Positions 52,527 through 62,171 are shown, counted from the first letter of the stretch. The stretch: DNA of 64,000 nucleotides from an uncultured Muribaculaceae bacterium (GCA_910584545.1 CAJUBC010000006.1:1-64000); one strand, 5' to 3'. Numbers and translations: made by a program. Notes: generated by a model not told the origin, from the letters alone.

Positions 52527-53249
52527 TTACTTTACCGTGTCGCCGTCGAGACCTCCGTTGCGGTCGCGGTGGGCGCGCAGTACGTTGACTTTCTCATGGA
52601 GCATCTGCGCCCGGCGCTCGAGCCGGTTAGCCTCGCGCTGGTCGGAGTAGAGCTGCCATGTGGCCATAATCATGTTGAGTGTCGGAGTGGAGATCGGATT
52701 CGTCACGCGTATGTCTCCGTTGTTGTAGAACGAGAGCTTTACGGTGTTGATCGCATTTGAGGCTATCAACTGACCGACCTCGTCCGCCTCCTTGCCGGAG
52801 AACATCACCGTAGTCATCTGTCCGTTGCGGTAGTTGAGGGCCTGGTCGTTGGGCACCACGGCGCTGCGGGCCTCCTTCTCCCCGGAAGAAACGCCTATCT
52901 GGTCGAACTGTCCCGGATTGAGCACGGCGACAAGCTCGAATTGTCCGTTGTCGTTGATACGGGCCATGAGGCCGGTCTTGGTGAGGGGGTAGGCATCCTT
53001 CATCTTGGTGTAGATAAGATAGCTGCCGGCCTCGCGGGGATTGTTCACCTCGGTGAAGTCGAGCAGCCAGCGTCCCACCTTGTCGCGGAGCACCTTTATC
53101 TGGTTGTCGCAGGAATCTATCTCCTGCCGCGCTATCTCTATGGAGTCGCCGAGCGAGCGGTTGTAGTCCGCCCGGGCCTGTTCTCCCTTGTTGCCGGAGC
53201 CGCATCCCGCTGCAAGAAGCGCGAGGACTCCAATAAACCACTTTTTCAT
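52527..53249 (-). CDS. Conserved hypothetical lipoprotein next to relA
   Basis: 240 residues with a lipoprotein signal (LLAAGC, Cys16). After the signal there is a short coiled-coil-like segment (ARADYNRSLGDSIEIARQEIDSCDNQIKVLRDKVGRWL), then a beta-rich part (GSYLIYTKMKDAYPLTKTGLMARINDNGQFELVAVL) and a C-terminal helix (YSDQREANRLERRAQMLHEKVNVLRAHRDRNGGLDGDTVK). I do not recognise a family. It starts 6 bases after the stop of the relA-like gene, so the two are cotranscribed. A periplasmic structural or signalling role is possible but unsupported. Confidence 0.7.
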   Translation of the reverse strand: MKKWFIGVLALLAAGCGSGNKGEQARADYNRSLGDSIEIARQEIDSCDNQIKVLRDKVGRWLLDFTEVNNPREAGSYLIYTKMKDAYPLTKTGLMARINDNGQFELVAVLNPGQFDQIGVSSGEKEARSAVVPNDQALNYRNGQMTTVMFSGKEADEVGQLIASNAINTVKLSFYNNGDIRVTNPISTPTLNMIMATWQLYSDQREANRLERRAQMLHEKVNVLRAHRDRNGGLDGDTVK

Positions 53250-53255
53250 ATACTG

Positions 53256-55463
53256 TCAGGTTCTCTGGACGTCCTTGACGCCCTTTACTGTCTTTATTTT
53301 CTTGATGAGCGATGTCAGCTGCCGGTTGTCGGTGATGCCGACCACGAGGTATCCCTGGAAGATACCGTCGTGCGAGTCGATGGATATGTTTCGCAGCGAC
53401 ACGTTGTTCTCGTGAGATATGATGGAAGATATGTTTGCCACTATGCCGATGTCGTCGTTTCCGATCACACGCAGGGTGGCCGGGAGCACCTGTCCCGACT
53501 TGCCGCTCCAGTCGGCGCGGATCACGCGATAGGGGTAGCGTGCCCGGATATGGGCCGCGTTGGGGCATCCCTCCTTGTGGATCTTCACCACGCCGTCGCT
53601 CGATATGAAACCGAAGACATCGTCGCCATAGATGGGGCCGCAGCATTTGGCGAACCGGTAGCTCAGACCGTTGAGCGATTTCTCTCCGATCACGAGCACG
53701 TCGGCGCCCTGTTTCTCCTCGGGGGCGGTGCGCAGATGGAATTCCTCGGCCGATACCTTCTCCTCTTCTCCGGAGCCACGGTTCACGAGGTCGCGGTAGT
53801 TGTCGAGGAAGCGGCCCGGATCGGTCTTGTCCTCTCCTAAATCGGCGAAGAAATCGATCAGCGACTTGTACCCCATCTTTCTTATCAGACGCATCATCAC
53901 CGCGTCGTCGAGCTCGAGACGGCGGTTCTTGGCGCGGCGTTGCAGGGTCTCCTTGCCGATGTCGGCAAGACGCTGCTTCTCCTCGTTGAGGCTCTGTTTG
54001 ATTTTGTTGCGGGCCTTGGTGGAGTTGACGATCGAGAGCCATTCCTGACGCGGCTGCTGGCTGGCGGAGGTGAGGATCTCGACGGTGTCGCCGTTCTGTA
54101 TCTTGTAGTTCAGGCGCTTGTGTGCGCCGTTGACGATGGCTCCGGTGCAGTGTGCGCCGATGTTGGTGTGGATATGGAACGCGAAGTCGAGCACCGTTGC
54201 GCCTCCGGCGAGGCGGAACAGGTCTCCCTTGGGAGTGAACGCGAACACCTCCTTGCCGAACGGGTCGGCGTTGAGGTTCTTCATCAGCTGCATCGGGCCG
54301 CTGTCGGCACTTTCGAGGATGTCGCGGATGTTGTTCATCCATTGGTCTGTATTGTCGGCCTTGACCCCTTTGTAGCGCCAGTGGGCTGCAAGGCCCTTTT
54401 CGGCCACGAGGTCCATGCGCCGTGACCGGAACTGCACCTCTACCCATTTGTTGCCCGGTCCCATCACCGTGGCATGGAGCGATTCATAACCGTTGCTCTT
54501 GGGCAGCGAGATCCAGTCCTTCATCCGCGACGGGTTGGCGGTGTACATGTCGGCGAGGATGGAGTAGGCGGTCCAGCAGTCCATCTTCTCGCGCTCTCGC
54601 GGAGTGTCGATGATTACACGGATGGCGAAGAGGTCGTAGATGCCCGGAAGGTCCACCTTCTGTTTCTTCATCTTGTTCCAGATGGATGAGATGGACTTGG
54701 TGCGCCCTTTTATCTCGAAATCGAGGCCGGCTTCCTCGAGGCGTGCTTTCACCGGGTCGATGAACGCCTTGATATAGGCGTCGCGCGACCGTTTGGTCTC
54801 GTTGAGCTTGTGCGCGATCTGGGTGTATATCTCGCGGTTGGTGTATTTCAAAGCCAGATCCTCGAGCTCACCCTTGATCTTGTAAAGGCCCAGACGATGG
54901 GCCAGCCGTGCGTAGAGGCAGTCGGCCTCGAAGGCGACGTTGCGCACCCAGTTGTCGTCGGGATGACGGTTGATCGAGCGCATGAGCACGAGACTCTCCA
55001 CAATCATGATGATGATGACGCGGATGTCGTGGGCGAGTGCGAGCACGAGGCCGCGGAAGTTCTCCTGGTTTGTGGCGGAGTTCTTTCCGGAATATTTCTT
55101 TACGGCCCGCATCCCCTCGATGAGTCCGGCTATGTCGTCGCCCCAGTCCCGCCGCACGTCGGCGAGGTCGAGTATGCCGAGGCGCACCATGGCGTTGAGG
55201 ATGATGGCCACGAGGATATTGTGGTCAGGATCGACCATATCTGCGAAGGCTATGCCTGTCTGCAGAGTGATCACGGCGGTAGGTATTCCCTTTGAGTCGT
55301 GTGCGTCGTGGTCTTCGTGGATGCCGGCGCGCACGGTGTCGCGAAGCAGCGTCCGTTCCCGCTCATCGAGCCGGGGCCAGAGTCTGTCGCGCATCTCCGA
55401 GGCAAGCGCCGCAGTCTGCCGCAGTTCATGAAACGATAGTCTGTCAACAGGTTTTGATTCCAT
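53256..55463 (-). CDS. relA: RelA-type (p)ppGpp synthetase with degenerate hydrolase domain
   Basis: 735 residues of the RelA/SpoT family. The N-terminal HD region has ILNAMVRL (Asn90-Ala91 and so on) where active hydrolases have LLHDVVED, so the Mn-binding His-Asp pair is missing and ppGpp hydrolysis is unlikely. The synthetase domain is intact (FAIRVIIDTPREREKMDCWTAYS; DWISLPKSNGYESLHATVMGPGNKWVEVQFRSRRMDLVAEKGLAAHWRYKG). TGS (FAFTPKGDLFRLAGGATVLDFAFHIH) and C-terminal ACT (VSLRNISIDSHDGIFQGYLVVGI) domains follow, with a zinc-finger-type C-C segment (KCCGPIYGDDVFGF). It synthesises the starvation alarmone from GTP/GDP and ATP. Bacteroidetes often carry a second, bifunctional paralogue. Confidence 0.9.
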   Translation of the reverse strand: MESKPVDRLSFHELRQTAALASEMRDRLWPRLDERERTLLRDTVRAGIHEDHDAHDSKGIPTAVITLQTGIAFADMVDPDHNILVAIILNAMVRLGILDLADVRRDWGDDIAGLIEGMRAVKKYSGKNSATNQENFRGLVLALAHDIRVIIIMIVESLVLMRSINRHPDDNWVRNVAFEADCLYARLAHRLGLYKIKGELEDLALKYTNREIYTQIAHKLNETKRSRDAYIKAFIDPVKARLEEAGLDFEIKGRTKSISSIWNKMKKQKVDLPGIYDLFAIRVIIDTPREREKMDCWTAYSILADMYTANPSRMKDWISLPKSNGYESLHATVMGPGNKWVEVQFRSRRMDLVAEKGLAAHWRYKGVKADNTDQWMNNIRDILESADSGPMQLMKNLNADPFGKEVFAFTPKGDLFRLAGGATVLDFAFHIHTNIGAHCTGAIVNGAHKRLNYKIQNGDTVEILTSASQQPRQEWLSIVNSTKARNKIKQSLNEEKQRLADIGKETLQRRAKNRRLELDDAVMMRLIRKMGYKSLIDFFADLGEDKTDPGRFLDNYRDLVNRGSGEEEKVSAEEFHLRTAPEEKQGADVLVIGEKSLNGLSYRFAKCCGPIYGDDVFGFISSDGVVKIHKEGCPNAAHIRARYPYRVIRADWSGKSGQVLPATLRVIGNDDIGIVANISSIISHENNVSLRNISIDSHDGIFQGYLVVGITDNRQLTSLIKKIKTVKGVKDVQRT

Positions 55464-55467
55464 ACCG

Positions 55468-55499
55468 CAAATTTAGCAAATAATTGCGAGCGGTGCAAA
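55468..55499 (-). promoter_or_regulatory. relA promoter, start site at the start codon
   Basis: Minus strand: TTTG (55499-55496), 20-base spacer, TAAATTTG (55475-55468), a full consensus. The transcription start expected about 5-7 bases after the -7 box falls on the ATG at 55463, so the mRNA would be leaderless. The -33 element starts just after the stop of the upstream hydrolase gene. Confidence 0.75.
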
Positions 55500-55501
55500 T
55501 C

Positions 55502-56560
55502 TTATCTGTCGGCATATTTGCGCAGGAAGGTGAAGATGGTGTCGTAGGCGGCTTCGCGGGGTAGGGGTTCGCTGAGGATGAGGTCATGGATGCCGCTGTC
55601 GATGGTCGCCACCTCCCGCGTGGAACCGAGTGTGTTGCCGATCCGGGCGATCATGGCGGGGTCGAGCACGCAGTCTCCGGTCTGGAACTCCGGTGTCCAG
55701 TCGCACCCTGAGATTTTCCTGCTGCTGTGCATCACCAGGACCGGTACCGCGATGTCCCGGCGTTTCTTCTGCAGAAGGGAGTGTGCATGATCGATCGAGC
55801 GTATCCACTGAAACGTGACCGGCGGGGAGTATATCATTTTCCAGTCGGTGTCGTAGGTCCACTGGCCGTGGTATTCCTTGAGCAGACTCTCCGCGTATCC
55901 GTCGCAGTGCGACTGCGTCACCTTCGACTCGGGAAGGATCCGGCTAAGCCCGGCCACCATAGGAATAGCCACCTTGCGCATGAACGCGGAGTAGTTCCAG
56001 TCGAGGAAAGGGGAGTTGGTCACCACCCGGTCAACTTCGATATCCCTTCCCCGTTCGGCCGCATAGAGCAGTACGGTGAGGCCGCCGGTGGAATGGCCGG
56101 AGAGGGTGATGTCGGTGTTGCCGTCGCGCCGTATCTGCGCCAGGGCGGAATCTATGTCGTTGAAGTATTCCTTCTGGTTGCGGATGTCGTAGGGATACTG
56201 CCAGGGGAGCTTGCTTCGCCCGTAGCGGCGAAGGTCGACGGCGTAGAAGTTATATCCGCTGTCCACGAACCGCTCGCCCATCTCGCTTTGGAAGAAATAG
56301 TCGTTGAAACCGTGAACATACAGAATCGCGCGGCGCGCGGCTTGCTTAGACAGCTTGCGGATGATGGTGCTCCGGCAGGGTCCGTCGAAGGCAATCCCCT
56401 GGTTGACATATCTTGACTCGTATCCGGGCAGGATGTCGGGGTGCCAGCCGAGGCTGATGGTCATTATCTTCGGCCCGGTCCATTTCTCATGGATGTCCCA
56501 GGCGGACGCGAGCAGTGCGGTGAGGCATATCGTCGCGATGAGCAGAGGAAGCTTTCTCAT
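55502..56560 (-). CDS. Alpha/beta hydrolase (lysophospholipase-like, S33-type)
   Basis: 352 residues with a signal peptide (MRKLPLLIATICLTALLASAW). Fold elements: RAILYVHGFNDYFFQSEMGERFVDSGYNFYAVDLRRYGRS, nucleophile motif LSGHSTGGLT (Ser157), VVTNSPFLDWN, PVLVMHSSRKISGCDWTPEF and the catalytic His in IDSGIHDLILS. This is the serine aminopeptidase S33/monoacylglycerol lipase-like family; substrate unknown, periplasmic or secreted. It follows the outer-membrane receptor gene by 63 bases and ends 2 bases before the relA -33 element. Confidence 0.85.
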   Translation of the reverse strand: MRKLPLLIATICLTALLASAWDIHEKWTGPKIMTISLGWHPDILPGYESRYVNQGIAFDGPCRSTIIRKLSKQAARRAILYVHGFNDYFFQSEMGERFVDSGYNFYAVDLRRYGRSKLPWQYPYDIRNQKEYFNDIDSALAQIRRDGNTDITLSGHSTGGLTVLLYAAERGRDIEVDRVVTNSPFLDWNYSAFMRKVAIPMVAGLSRILPESKVTQSHCDGYAESLLKEYHGQWTYDTDWKMIYSPPVTFQWIRSIDHAHSLLQKKRRDIAVPVLVMHSSRKISGCDWTPEFQTGDCVLDPAMIARIGNTLGSTREVATIDSGIHDLILSEPLPREAAYDTIFTFLRKYADR

Positions 56561-56623
56561 AATTCGGAGTCTATTCCAGATTGCGGGTATTATTCCTTTA
56601 TAACGTCTGCATGCCGCCGATTG

Positions 56624-59497
56624 TTACGGCATGCGGTGTCCGGGAGGAGGTCCCATAGGTCCGCCGTGGATGCCGTCCGGTCTCCCTTCGGGTCGTTTGC
56701 CGTTGCTGTCGCCGGGAGGGGGTCCGGGAGGTCCGTCGAATTCCTCGGGGATTTCGGCAGTCTTCTTTTTCTTCATGGTGTTGAAGGTCCAGGTCATTCC
56801 CACCATCACGTAGCGGGTCAGGTCGTTGTAGCTGTTGTCGGATATCATGTCGGCCGATACGCTGCGCGAGATGTTCTTGTTCTGGCCGAGGATGTCGTAG
56901 GCGCGGGCGTAGACCGTCAGGCTTCTGTCGCGCAGGAAGGAGTAGGAGATCTGGGCGTTCCATAGCCATTGCTCGATGTTGAAGCCGTTTGAGAATCCCG
57001 ATGACTTGTCGAACGCGAGGTCGGTGGAAATGTCGAGGCCGAAGGGAAGGGTCAGCGTGGCGTCGGCGGTGAATCCGTATGTATGGGTATAGCGGTTTGG
57101 CTGAAACTCGAGCGTGTTGGTGGCCATGCTGAAAGTGTAGGTTGGATTGACCGACATCTGGAAGATTGAGGAGGAGAATGTGAGGCCGAGGTTCGGAGCG
57201 ACGTTGAGGTTGCCGGAGCGGTTGAAGTCGCCGTTTATGAATCCGGCCGAGCTCGTGTAGTTGGCCATCATCCGGGCGGAGAACCGGAACTTGCTGTTGC
57301 GGAAGGGCTGGTTGAGCATGGCCATGGCCATGACGTTATAGTTGCCCGAGGTGTTGGTGTAGGTGGTGGTCCTTGCTCCGGTGGATTTGTCGGTGACGGT
57401 GCGGGCCACAATCACGTCGGAGGTATACTGGCCTCTCAGGGCGGCGAATACACTCTGCTGGGTGGCGGCATTGTAGTTGTTGAAATGCAGCCCGACGGTC
57501 TGGGTGAACTCAGGCTTGAGGTCGGGATTTCCCACAGTGATGTTGAGCGGGTCGGACACGTCGGCCACCGGCTGCAGCTTGGACACCGAGGGGGAAGAGG
57601 TGCGTGCGCGGTAGTCGGCACGAATGCCGGAGGTCTTGGAGAACTTGTAGCGGAAGCGGGCGAACGGGGCCACGTTCCATACCCAGTGCGCCGGTACATT
57701 TTTCGCAGCATCCATCAGGTCGATGCTCTCGCTCGATGAGGGGGAAATCACGAGTCCCGCCTCAAGATTGTATTTCTTATGCACCTTCTTGTAGCCGAGG
57801 CGTAGTTCCTGAGTGGAGAAGGTGTTGCGGAACCGGTTGGAGAGCTGCGTGTTGAAGATGGCGTCTACCGGTATCGATGTGAAGTCCTGAGGCGTGAACC
57901 CGGGTGCTGTCAGGTTCGGGTCGGGGATGTCGTAGGTATCTTTGTCCGCGTTGTTGAAGCGATACTGTATCCTGTAGGCAGCCTGAAGGAAATTGCCGCG
58001 CGATGGGTCGCCGAGCGGTTCGGTCCATGTGAAACGGCCTTCCACGGAGTTGTTCCACTGTCTGGAGAAGAGATAGCGGTAGATGTCCTCGGAGTCATCG
58101 GCTTTCAGGTAGTAGAGGATCTGGTTCCATGAAGTGGTGCGCTGTGCGGTGGATGAAAAGGAGTAGCGGGCCTGAATGCTGAAGGAACGGCCCGGACGTG
58201 ACGGGAAATTATGGTTGAAGATGAGATTGCCGTCGGCGTTCCAGCTTGTGCCGTTGTTGAAGCGCTGCGTACGGTTGCTGTTGACTTTCGATAACGCCGC
58301 GTCGCCGGCGCGGAGCAGCGAGGTGTCGTTAAGTTCGGAGCTTCGGGAATTGAAAGAAAAGGAGGGGCGGAAATCAAGGGTGTTGTTGGCGTCGATTTTC
58401 CATTCGAGGCGGAAGTTTCCACTCACGTTATGGCCGCGGTCGATCGAGTTGCTGCCCGAATTGCTGTAGCTTACGGAGTCCGGAAACAGATACTGCGTGT
58501 CGGTACGGCTAATCGCGCGACGGTCGGAATGCGAATAGAATATGTTTCCGCCGAAGCGGAGTGAGTCTGTGCGTCCTACATTGAAGTTGAGACCTATACG
58601 CTGCGAGGAGGTTATGCCTCCGGAGGGACCGAAATTCATGAAGCGCCCTCTGCCGGCATCGCCGAAGCCGAGATCGTTGGTGTTGTTGGCGCCACCGATT
58701 ATCGAAATCTGCTGATTGTTGGTGAAGGTGGAGAGATTGAAGCTCCCTTCGTAGCGGCCGTCGGTGCCGTAACCACCTCCGATAGTGCCGAACCAGCCGT
58801 TTTTCATCTGCTTTTTGACAGTAAGGTTGATGACTGTCTCCTCCTCCCCGTCGTCAACACCGGTGATGCGGGCGAGATCGCTCTTGCGGTCCACAACCTG
58901 CACCTTGTCAACCAGTTCGGAGGGTAGGTTTTTGGATGCCGCCGTCGGGTCGTCGCTGAAGAATTCCTTTCCGTCCACGAGAATCTTCGATACGGTCTTG
59001 CCGTTTGAAGTGATCGAGCCGTCGCTCCCCACCTGCACGCCGGGCAGTTTCTTGAGGAGATCCTCCACTGTGGAGTTCTGGCGGGTAGCGTATGAACCGG
59101 CGTTGAACTCAAGGGTGTCCTGCTTGGCGACTACCGCGGCTTTCACGGCTGTTACGACAGCCTCCTTCAGCGTGACCGAGGCTTCGGTGAGGGTGATGTC
59201 TCCGATATTGATAATAGAGGCGGTGTCAGGGACAGATATTGTCCGCGTCACTGTGTCCATACCTGTCATCGTCAGGCTGAGCGCATAGTTTCCGGGCTTG
59301 ACGGAGGGTATGGAGAATCGCCCGTCGACATCGGCCACGGCGAGCGCGCGGGTAACGGAATCATTCTCCAGCAACCGTACCGACACGCCCGGGAGCGGCT
59401 CGGATGAACTGTCTACCGCACGCCCTGTGATGTCGGCCGCGATCGCAGCCGCGGCAAACGCCGGTGCCGCGAGGATGAACAATATGGATTTCTTCAT
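56624..59497 (-). CDS. Outer-membrane beta-barrel (TonB-dependent-like) protein with carboxypeptidase-like N-terminal domain
   Basis: 957 residues. Signal peptide (MKKSILFILAAPAFAAAAIA), a carboxypeptidase-regulatory-like domain (DITGRAVDSSSEPLPGVSVRLLENDS ... YALSLTMTGMDTVTRTISV), a plug domain (VEDLLKKLPGVQVGSDGSITSNGKTVSKILVDGKEFFSDDPTAASKNLPSELVDKVQVVD), and an outer-membrane barrel of the OMP_b-brl_3 type (GYGTDGRYEGSFNLSTFTNNQQISIIGGANNTND; RFMNFGPSGGITSSQRIGLNFN). After the last strand WTFN, a 40-residue proline- and glycine-rich tail follows (FDGPPGPPPGDSNGKRPEG...). It transports or binds an unknown substrate; no SusD partner is present. Confidence 0.9.
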   Translation of the reverse strand: MKKSILFILAAPAFAAAAIAADITGRAVDSSSEPLPGVSVRLLENDSVTRALAVADVDGRFSIPSVKPGNYALSLTMTGMDTVTRTISVPDTASIINIGDITLTEASVTLKEAVVTAVKAAVVAKQDTLEFNAGSYATRQNSTVEDLLKKLPGVQVGSDGSITSNGKTVSKILVDGKEFFSDDPTAASKNLPSELVDKVQVVDRKSDLARITGVDDGEEETVINLTVKKQMKNGWFGTIGGGYGTDGRYEGSFNLSTFTNNQQISIIGGANNTNDLGFGDAGRGRFMNFGPSGGITSSQRIGLNFNVGRTDSLRFGGNIFYSHSDRRAISRTDTQYLFPDSVSYSNSGSNSIDRGHNVSGNFRLEWKIDANNTLDFRPSFSFNSRSSELNDTSLLRAGDAALSKVNSNRTQRFNNGTSWNADGNLIFNHNFPSRPGRSFSIQARYSFSSTAQRTTSWNQILYYLKADDSEDIYRYLFSRQWNNSVEGRFTWTEPLGDPSRGNFLQAAYRIQYRFNNADKDTYDIPDPNLTAPGFTPQDFTSIPVDAIFNTQLSNRFRNTFSTQELRLGYKKVHKKYNLEAGLVISPSSSESIDLMDAAKNVPAHWVWNVAPFARFRYKFSKTSGIRADYRARTSSPSVSKLQPVADVSDPLNITVGNPDLKPEFTQTVGLHFNNYNAATQQSVFAALRGQYTSDVIVARTVTDKSTGARTTTYTNTSGNYNVMAMAMLNQPFRNSKFRFSARMMANYTSSAGFINGDFNRSGNLNVAPNLGLTFSSSIFQMSVNPTYTFSMATNTLEFQPNRYTHTYGFTADATLTLPFGLDISTDLAFDKSSGFSNGFNIEQWLWNAQISYSFLRDRSLTVYARAYDILGQNKNISRSVSADMISDNSYNDLTRYVMVGMTWTFNTMKKKKTAEIPEEFDGPPGPPPGDSNGKRPEGRPDGIHGGPMGPPPGHRMP

Positions 59498-59520
59498 ATC
59501 TGAAATTGAAAAACGGGTTA

Positions 59521-59613
59521 GACTGTAAGAAACAGTTTATGACTGTAAGAAAATGAATCGGTACCGATACTATTGAGATTCCGTTTATACGGGGAAAGTT
59601 TAAGTACTGTAAG
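59521..59613 (-). promoter_or_regulatory. Repeated ACTGTAAG sites and a palindrome upstream of the receptor gene
   Basis: GACTGTAAGAAA occurs at 59521-59532 and again at 59541-59552, exactly 20 bases apart, with a third ACTGTAAG at 59606-59613. A perfect 12-bp palindrome ATCGGTACCGAT lies at 59557-59568. A 20-base period places sites on the same face of the DNA, as for a regulator binding as a tandem dimer. The regulated gene is inferred to be the receptor at 56624-59497. Confidence 0.55.
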
Positions 59614-59769
59614 CTGTATGTCCGGGATAATTCAGTGAATCGCGTTTTTAATCATGTGAAACCGGAATGAATATGGCCTGATTCGGAAAATCTGTACCTC
59701 GGTAGGGCTGAATTGTAGTGTTGGTGCGGCTTTTGGTGTGAAAAATTATGGCAGAAGGTGCAATAAAAA

Positions 59770-59800
59770 TTTGTCGGTTCGTAAATTTTTATTAACTTTG
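59770..59800 (+). promoter_or_regulatory. rho promoter
   Basis: TTTG (59770-59773), 19-base spacer, TAACTTTG (59793-59800): full consensus. The start site near 59807 leaves a 300-base leader before the rho ATG at 60108. A second -7-like TATTTTTG occurs at 59901-59908. The leader contains small stems (GATGCT with AGCATC near 59820-59850, GAGTCC with GGACTC near 59976-59995) but no known riboswitch. Confidence 0.7.
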
Positions 59801-60107
59801 CAGTGTAAAAGGGATATGATGCTATCCGGATGGGGTTCGGGAGCATCGATGATTCAATGGCTGATGTCTCCCCAAAATTTCAAAAAAACCGATACCTTTT
59901 TATTTTTGTTGTAAATTCTGAATGACGCATTGATTAATATTGCATCATTCTATTTTCGACAATTTTCATCGCCGAGTCCAATAGCCGGGACTCAGACCAT
60001 TTCCAGAAAATATACTGCCGGTTTCGGCCAACTGTCTAATAAGGAGCGTGAAAGCGTTCGAATGTTGGCGAGGTTATTCCGGGCAAAAGACACATCTTAG
60101 CAAGAAT

Positions 60108-62159
60108 ATGCAGAGTTTTGAAGAACTGATGTCGATGGAGGACACGCAGTTACGTGCGCTGGCCGAATCGATGGGAATGAAGAAAGGTCATACCGACAAC
60201 AAGGAGGAAATGGCCTACTACGTAATTGATAACGCCACGGCTCAATTCGCCAAGGAGGAAGCGGCAAGAGTCAAACCGCGCGCTCAGCGTGAGCGTAAGC
60301 CCAGGGCAAAGAAAACCGATAAAACAGTGAAAAGCGAGGCCGAGACGGTAGAAGCGGTTCCGGTGGAGGAGCCTGTTGCCGAGCCGCAGCCCAAGAAGCG
60401 CGGACGCAAACCGAAAGCTGTCGCGGAGCAGACCGATGCTTCCTCAGAGCCTGCGGCAGTTGAGCCGGCTCCCGCGAAGGGGAAGTCTGGACGCAAGCCA
60501 GGCCGTAAACCGAAGAACGCTCAGCCCGAAGCCACGCCTGCCGGCGAGGTTCCCACGCTTTTCGACAACAACGCCGCCCCCGTCATGCTGCCGGCTCCGA
60601 TAGCTGGTATGGAAGAAAATCCGATTACGGAAACGAAATCAGTCCCCGTTCCCGAGAAGCAGCCTGAGCAGGAGCCGGAAGTTCTCCGCGCTGATGCCGT
60701 CGTCATGGCGGAGAATCCAGAGGTTCCCGCAGAGCGCGAGGAGACTCCCGCGCCGAAGGTGTTCAGGAACCGTCAGATTCCGCAGCCCGGCACCAAACCT
60801 TCGCTCGGTTCCTTCTTCTCTTCTGCGAAGGGAAAGACATTCACTCCGAGAAGCCAGCAGCAGATACATGAGGCTGCGGTAGCGGCCGCCCAGGCTCCCA
60901 TTATAATAGCGGAACCCTCCGTAGCCCAGGTTCAGGCAACCGCGAAACAGCAGAAACATCTCACCAAGAAACAGCGCCAGCAGCAGCGTCAGCTGCAGCA
61001 GCAGGAGGCCAACGCGCGCCAGCAGGAGACCATGTTTGACTTCGAGGGAATCCTGACCACCACCGGTGTGCTTGAGGTACTTCCCGAAGGTTACGGTTTC
61101 CTGCGTTCGAGCGACTACAATTACCTCGGCAGCCCCGACGATGTATATGTGACCCAGCAGCAGATCCGCGACAACGGTCTGAAGACAGGCGATGTGGTCG
61201 AGGGGGGCATCCGTCCTCCGCGTCCAGGCGAGAAGTATTTCCCTCTCTGCAAGGTAATATCTGTGAACGGGCTTTCTCCCGAAGTGGTGCGCGACCGCGT
61301 GCCTTTCGAGCACCTTGTGCCTCTCTTCCCGGATGAGAAATTCGACCTCACGGGTGGCAAACACAACAATATCTCCACACGTGTGGTGGACATGTTCTCG
61401 CCGATCGGCAAAGGACAGCGCGCGCTTATCGTGGCGCCGCCAAAGACCGGTAAGACAATTCTCCTCAAGGATATAGCAAACGCTATATCGGAAAACCATC
61501 CCGACACCTATATCATAATGCTGCTCATCGACGAGCGTCCCGAGGAGGTGACAGACATGAGCCGCAGCGTAAACGCCGAGGTGATTGCATCGACATTCGA
61601 TGAACCTGCCGAGCGTCACGTCAAGATTGCCGGCCTCGTGCTGGAGAAGGCAAAGCGTCTGGTGGAGAGCGGTCACGATGTGGTTATAATGCTTGACTCC
61701 ATCACGCGTCTCGCCCGCGCTTACAATACCGTCTCGCCCGCTTCCGGCAAGATCCTCTCCGGTGGTGTCGACGCCAACGCCCTGCAGCGTCCCAAGCGTT
61801 TCTTCGGCGCGGCCCGCAACATCGAGAACGGTGGCTCGCTCACCATCATCGCCACAGCGCTCACGGAGACCAGCTCCAAGATGGACGAGGTCATTTTCGA
61901 GGAATTCAAGGGAACGGGCAATATGGAGCTGCAGCTTGACCGCAAGCTCTCGAACAAACGGATCTTCCCGGCTGTCGACATCATCGCAAGCTCCACGCGC
62001 CGCGACGACCTTCTCCTTCCGCAGGAGACGCTCAACAGGATGTGGATACTCCGCAACTACCTTTCCGACATGAATTCGGTGGAGGCGATGGAGTTCATAA
62101 AGAAGCGCATGGAGATGACGCGCAACAACGCGGAACTTCTTGTGACCATGGACAGGTAG
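60108..62159 (+). CDS. rho: Transcription termination factor Rho with long disordered insertion
   Basis: 683 residues from ATG 60108 ([43 protein letters not shown]); an in-frame GTG at 60048 would add 20 residues. The N-terminal domain (1-48) is followed by a disordered, charged and Ala/Pro-rich segment up to about residue 300, including a Gln-rich stretch ([27 protein letters not shown]). Then come the RNA-binding domain ([47 protein letters not shown]) and the ATPase core with [11 protein letters not shown] (about 443) and [13 protein letters not shown]. Known E. coli Rho has 419 residues, so the insertion adds about 250. A long leader suggests autoregulation. Confidence 0.95.
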   Translation: MQSFEELMSMEDTQLRALAESMGMKKGHTDNKEEMAYYVIDNATAQFAKEEAARVKPRAQRERKPRAKKTDKTVKSEAETVEAVPVEEPVAEPQPKKRGRKPKAVAEQTDASSEPAAVEPAPAKGKSGRKPGRKPKNAQPEATPAGEVPTLFDNNAAPVMLPAPIAGMEENPITETKSVPVPEKQPEQEPEVLRADAVVMAENPEVPAEREETPAPKVFRNRQIPQPGTKPSLGSFFSSAKGKTFTPRSQQQIHEAAVAAAQAPIIIAEPSVAQVQATAKQQKHLTKKQRQQQRQLQQQEANARQQETMFDFEGILTTTGVLEVLPEGYGFLRSSDYNYLGSPDDVYVTQQQIRDNGLKTGDVVEGGIRPPRPGEKYFPLCKVISVNGLSPEVVRDRVPFEHLVPLFPDEKFDLTGGKHNNISTRVVDMFSPIGKGQRALIVAPPKTGKTILLKDIANAISENHPDTYIIMLLIDERPEEVTDMSRSVNAEVIASTFDEPAERHVKIAGLVLEKAKRLVESGHDVVIMLDSITRLARAYNTVSPASGKILSGGVDANALQRPKRFFGAARNIENGGSLTIIATALTETSSKMDEVIFEEFKGTGNMELQLDRKLSNKRIFPAVDIIASSTRRDDLLLPQETLNRMWILRNYLSDMNSVEAMEFIKKRMEMTRNNAELLVTMDR

Positions 62160-62171
62160 GCCTGGAATTGC

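Noticed and set aside
52627..54447. 606-codon minus-strand frame overlapping relA and the lipoprotein
   Set aside because: Same strand but another frame of relA; Arg/Pro/Gln-rich and without motifs.
59652..59846. 64-codon minus-strand frame upstream of rho
   Set aside because: It would overlap the consensus rho promoter, and no family, signal or start context supports it.
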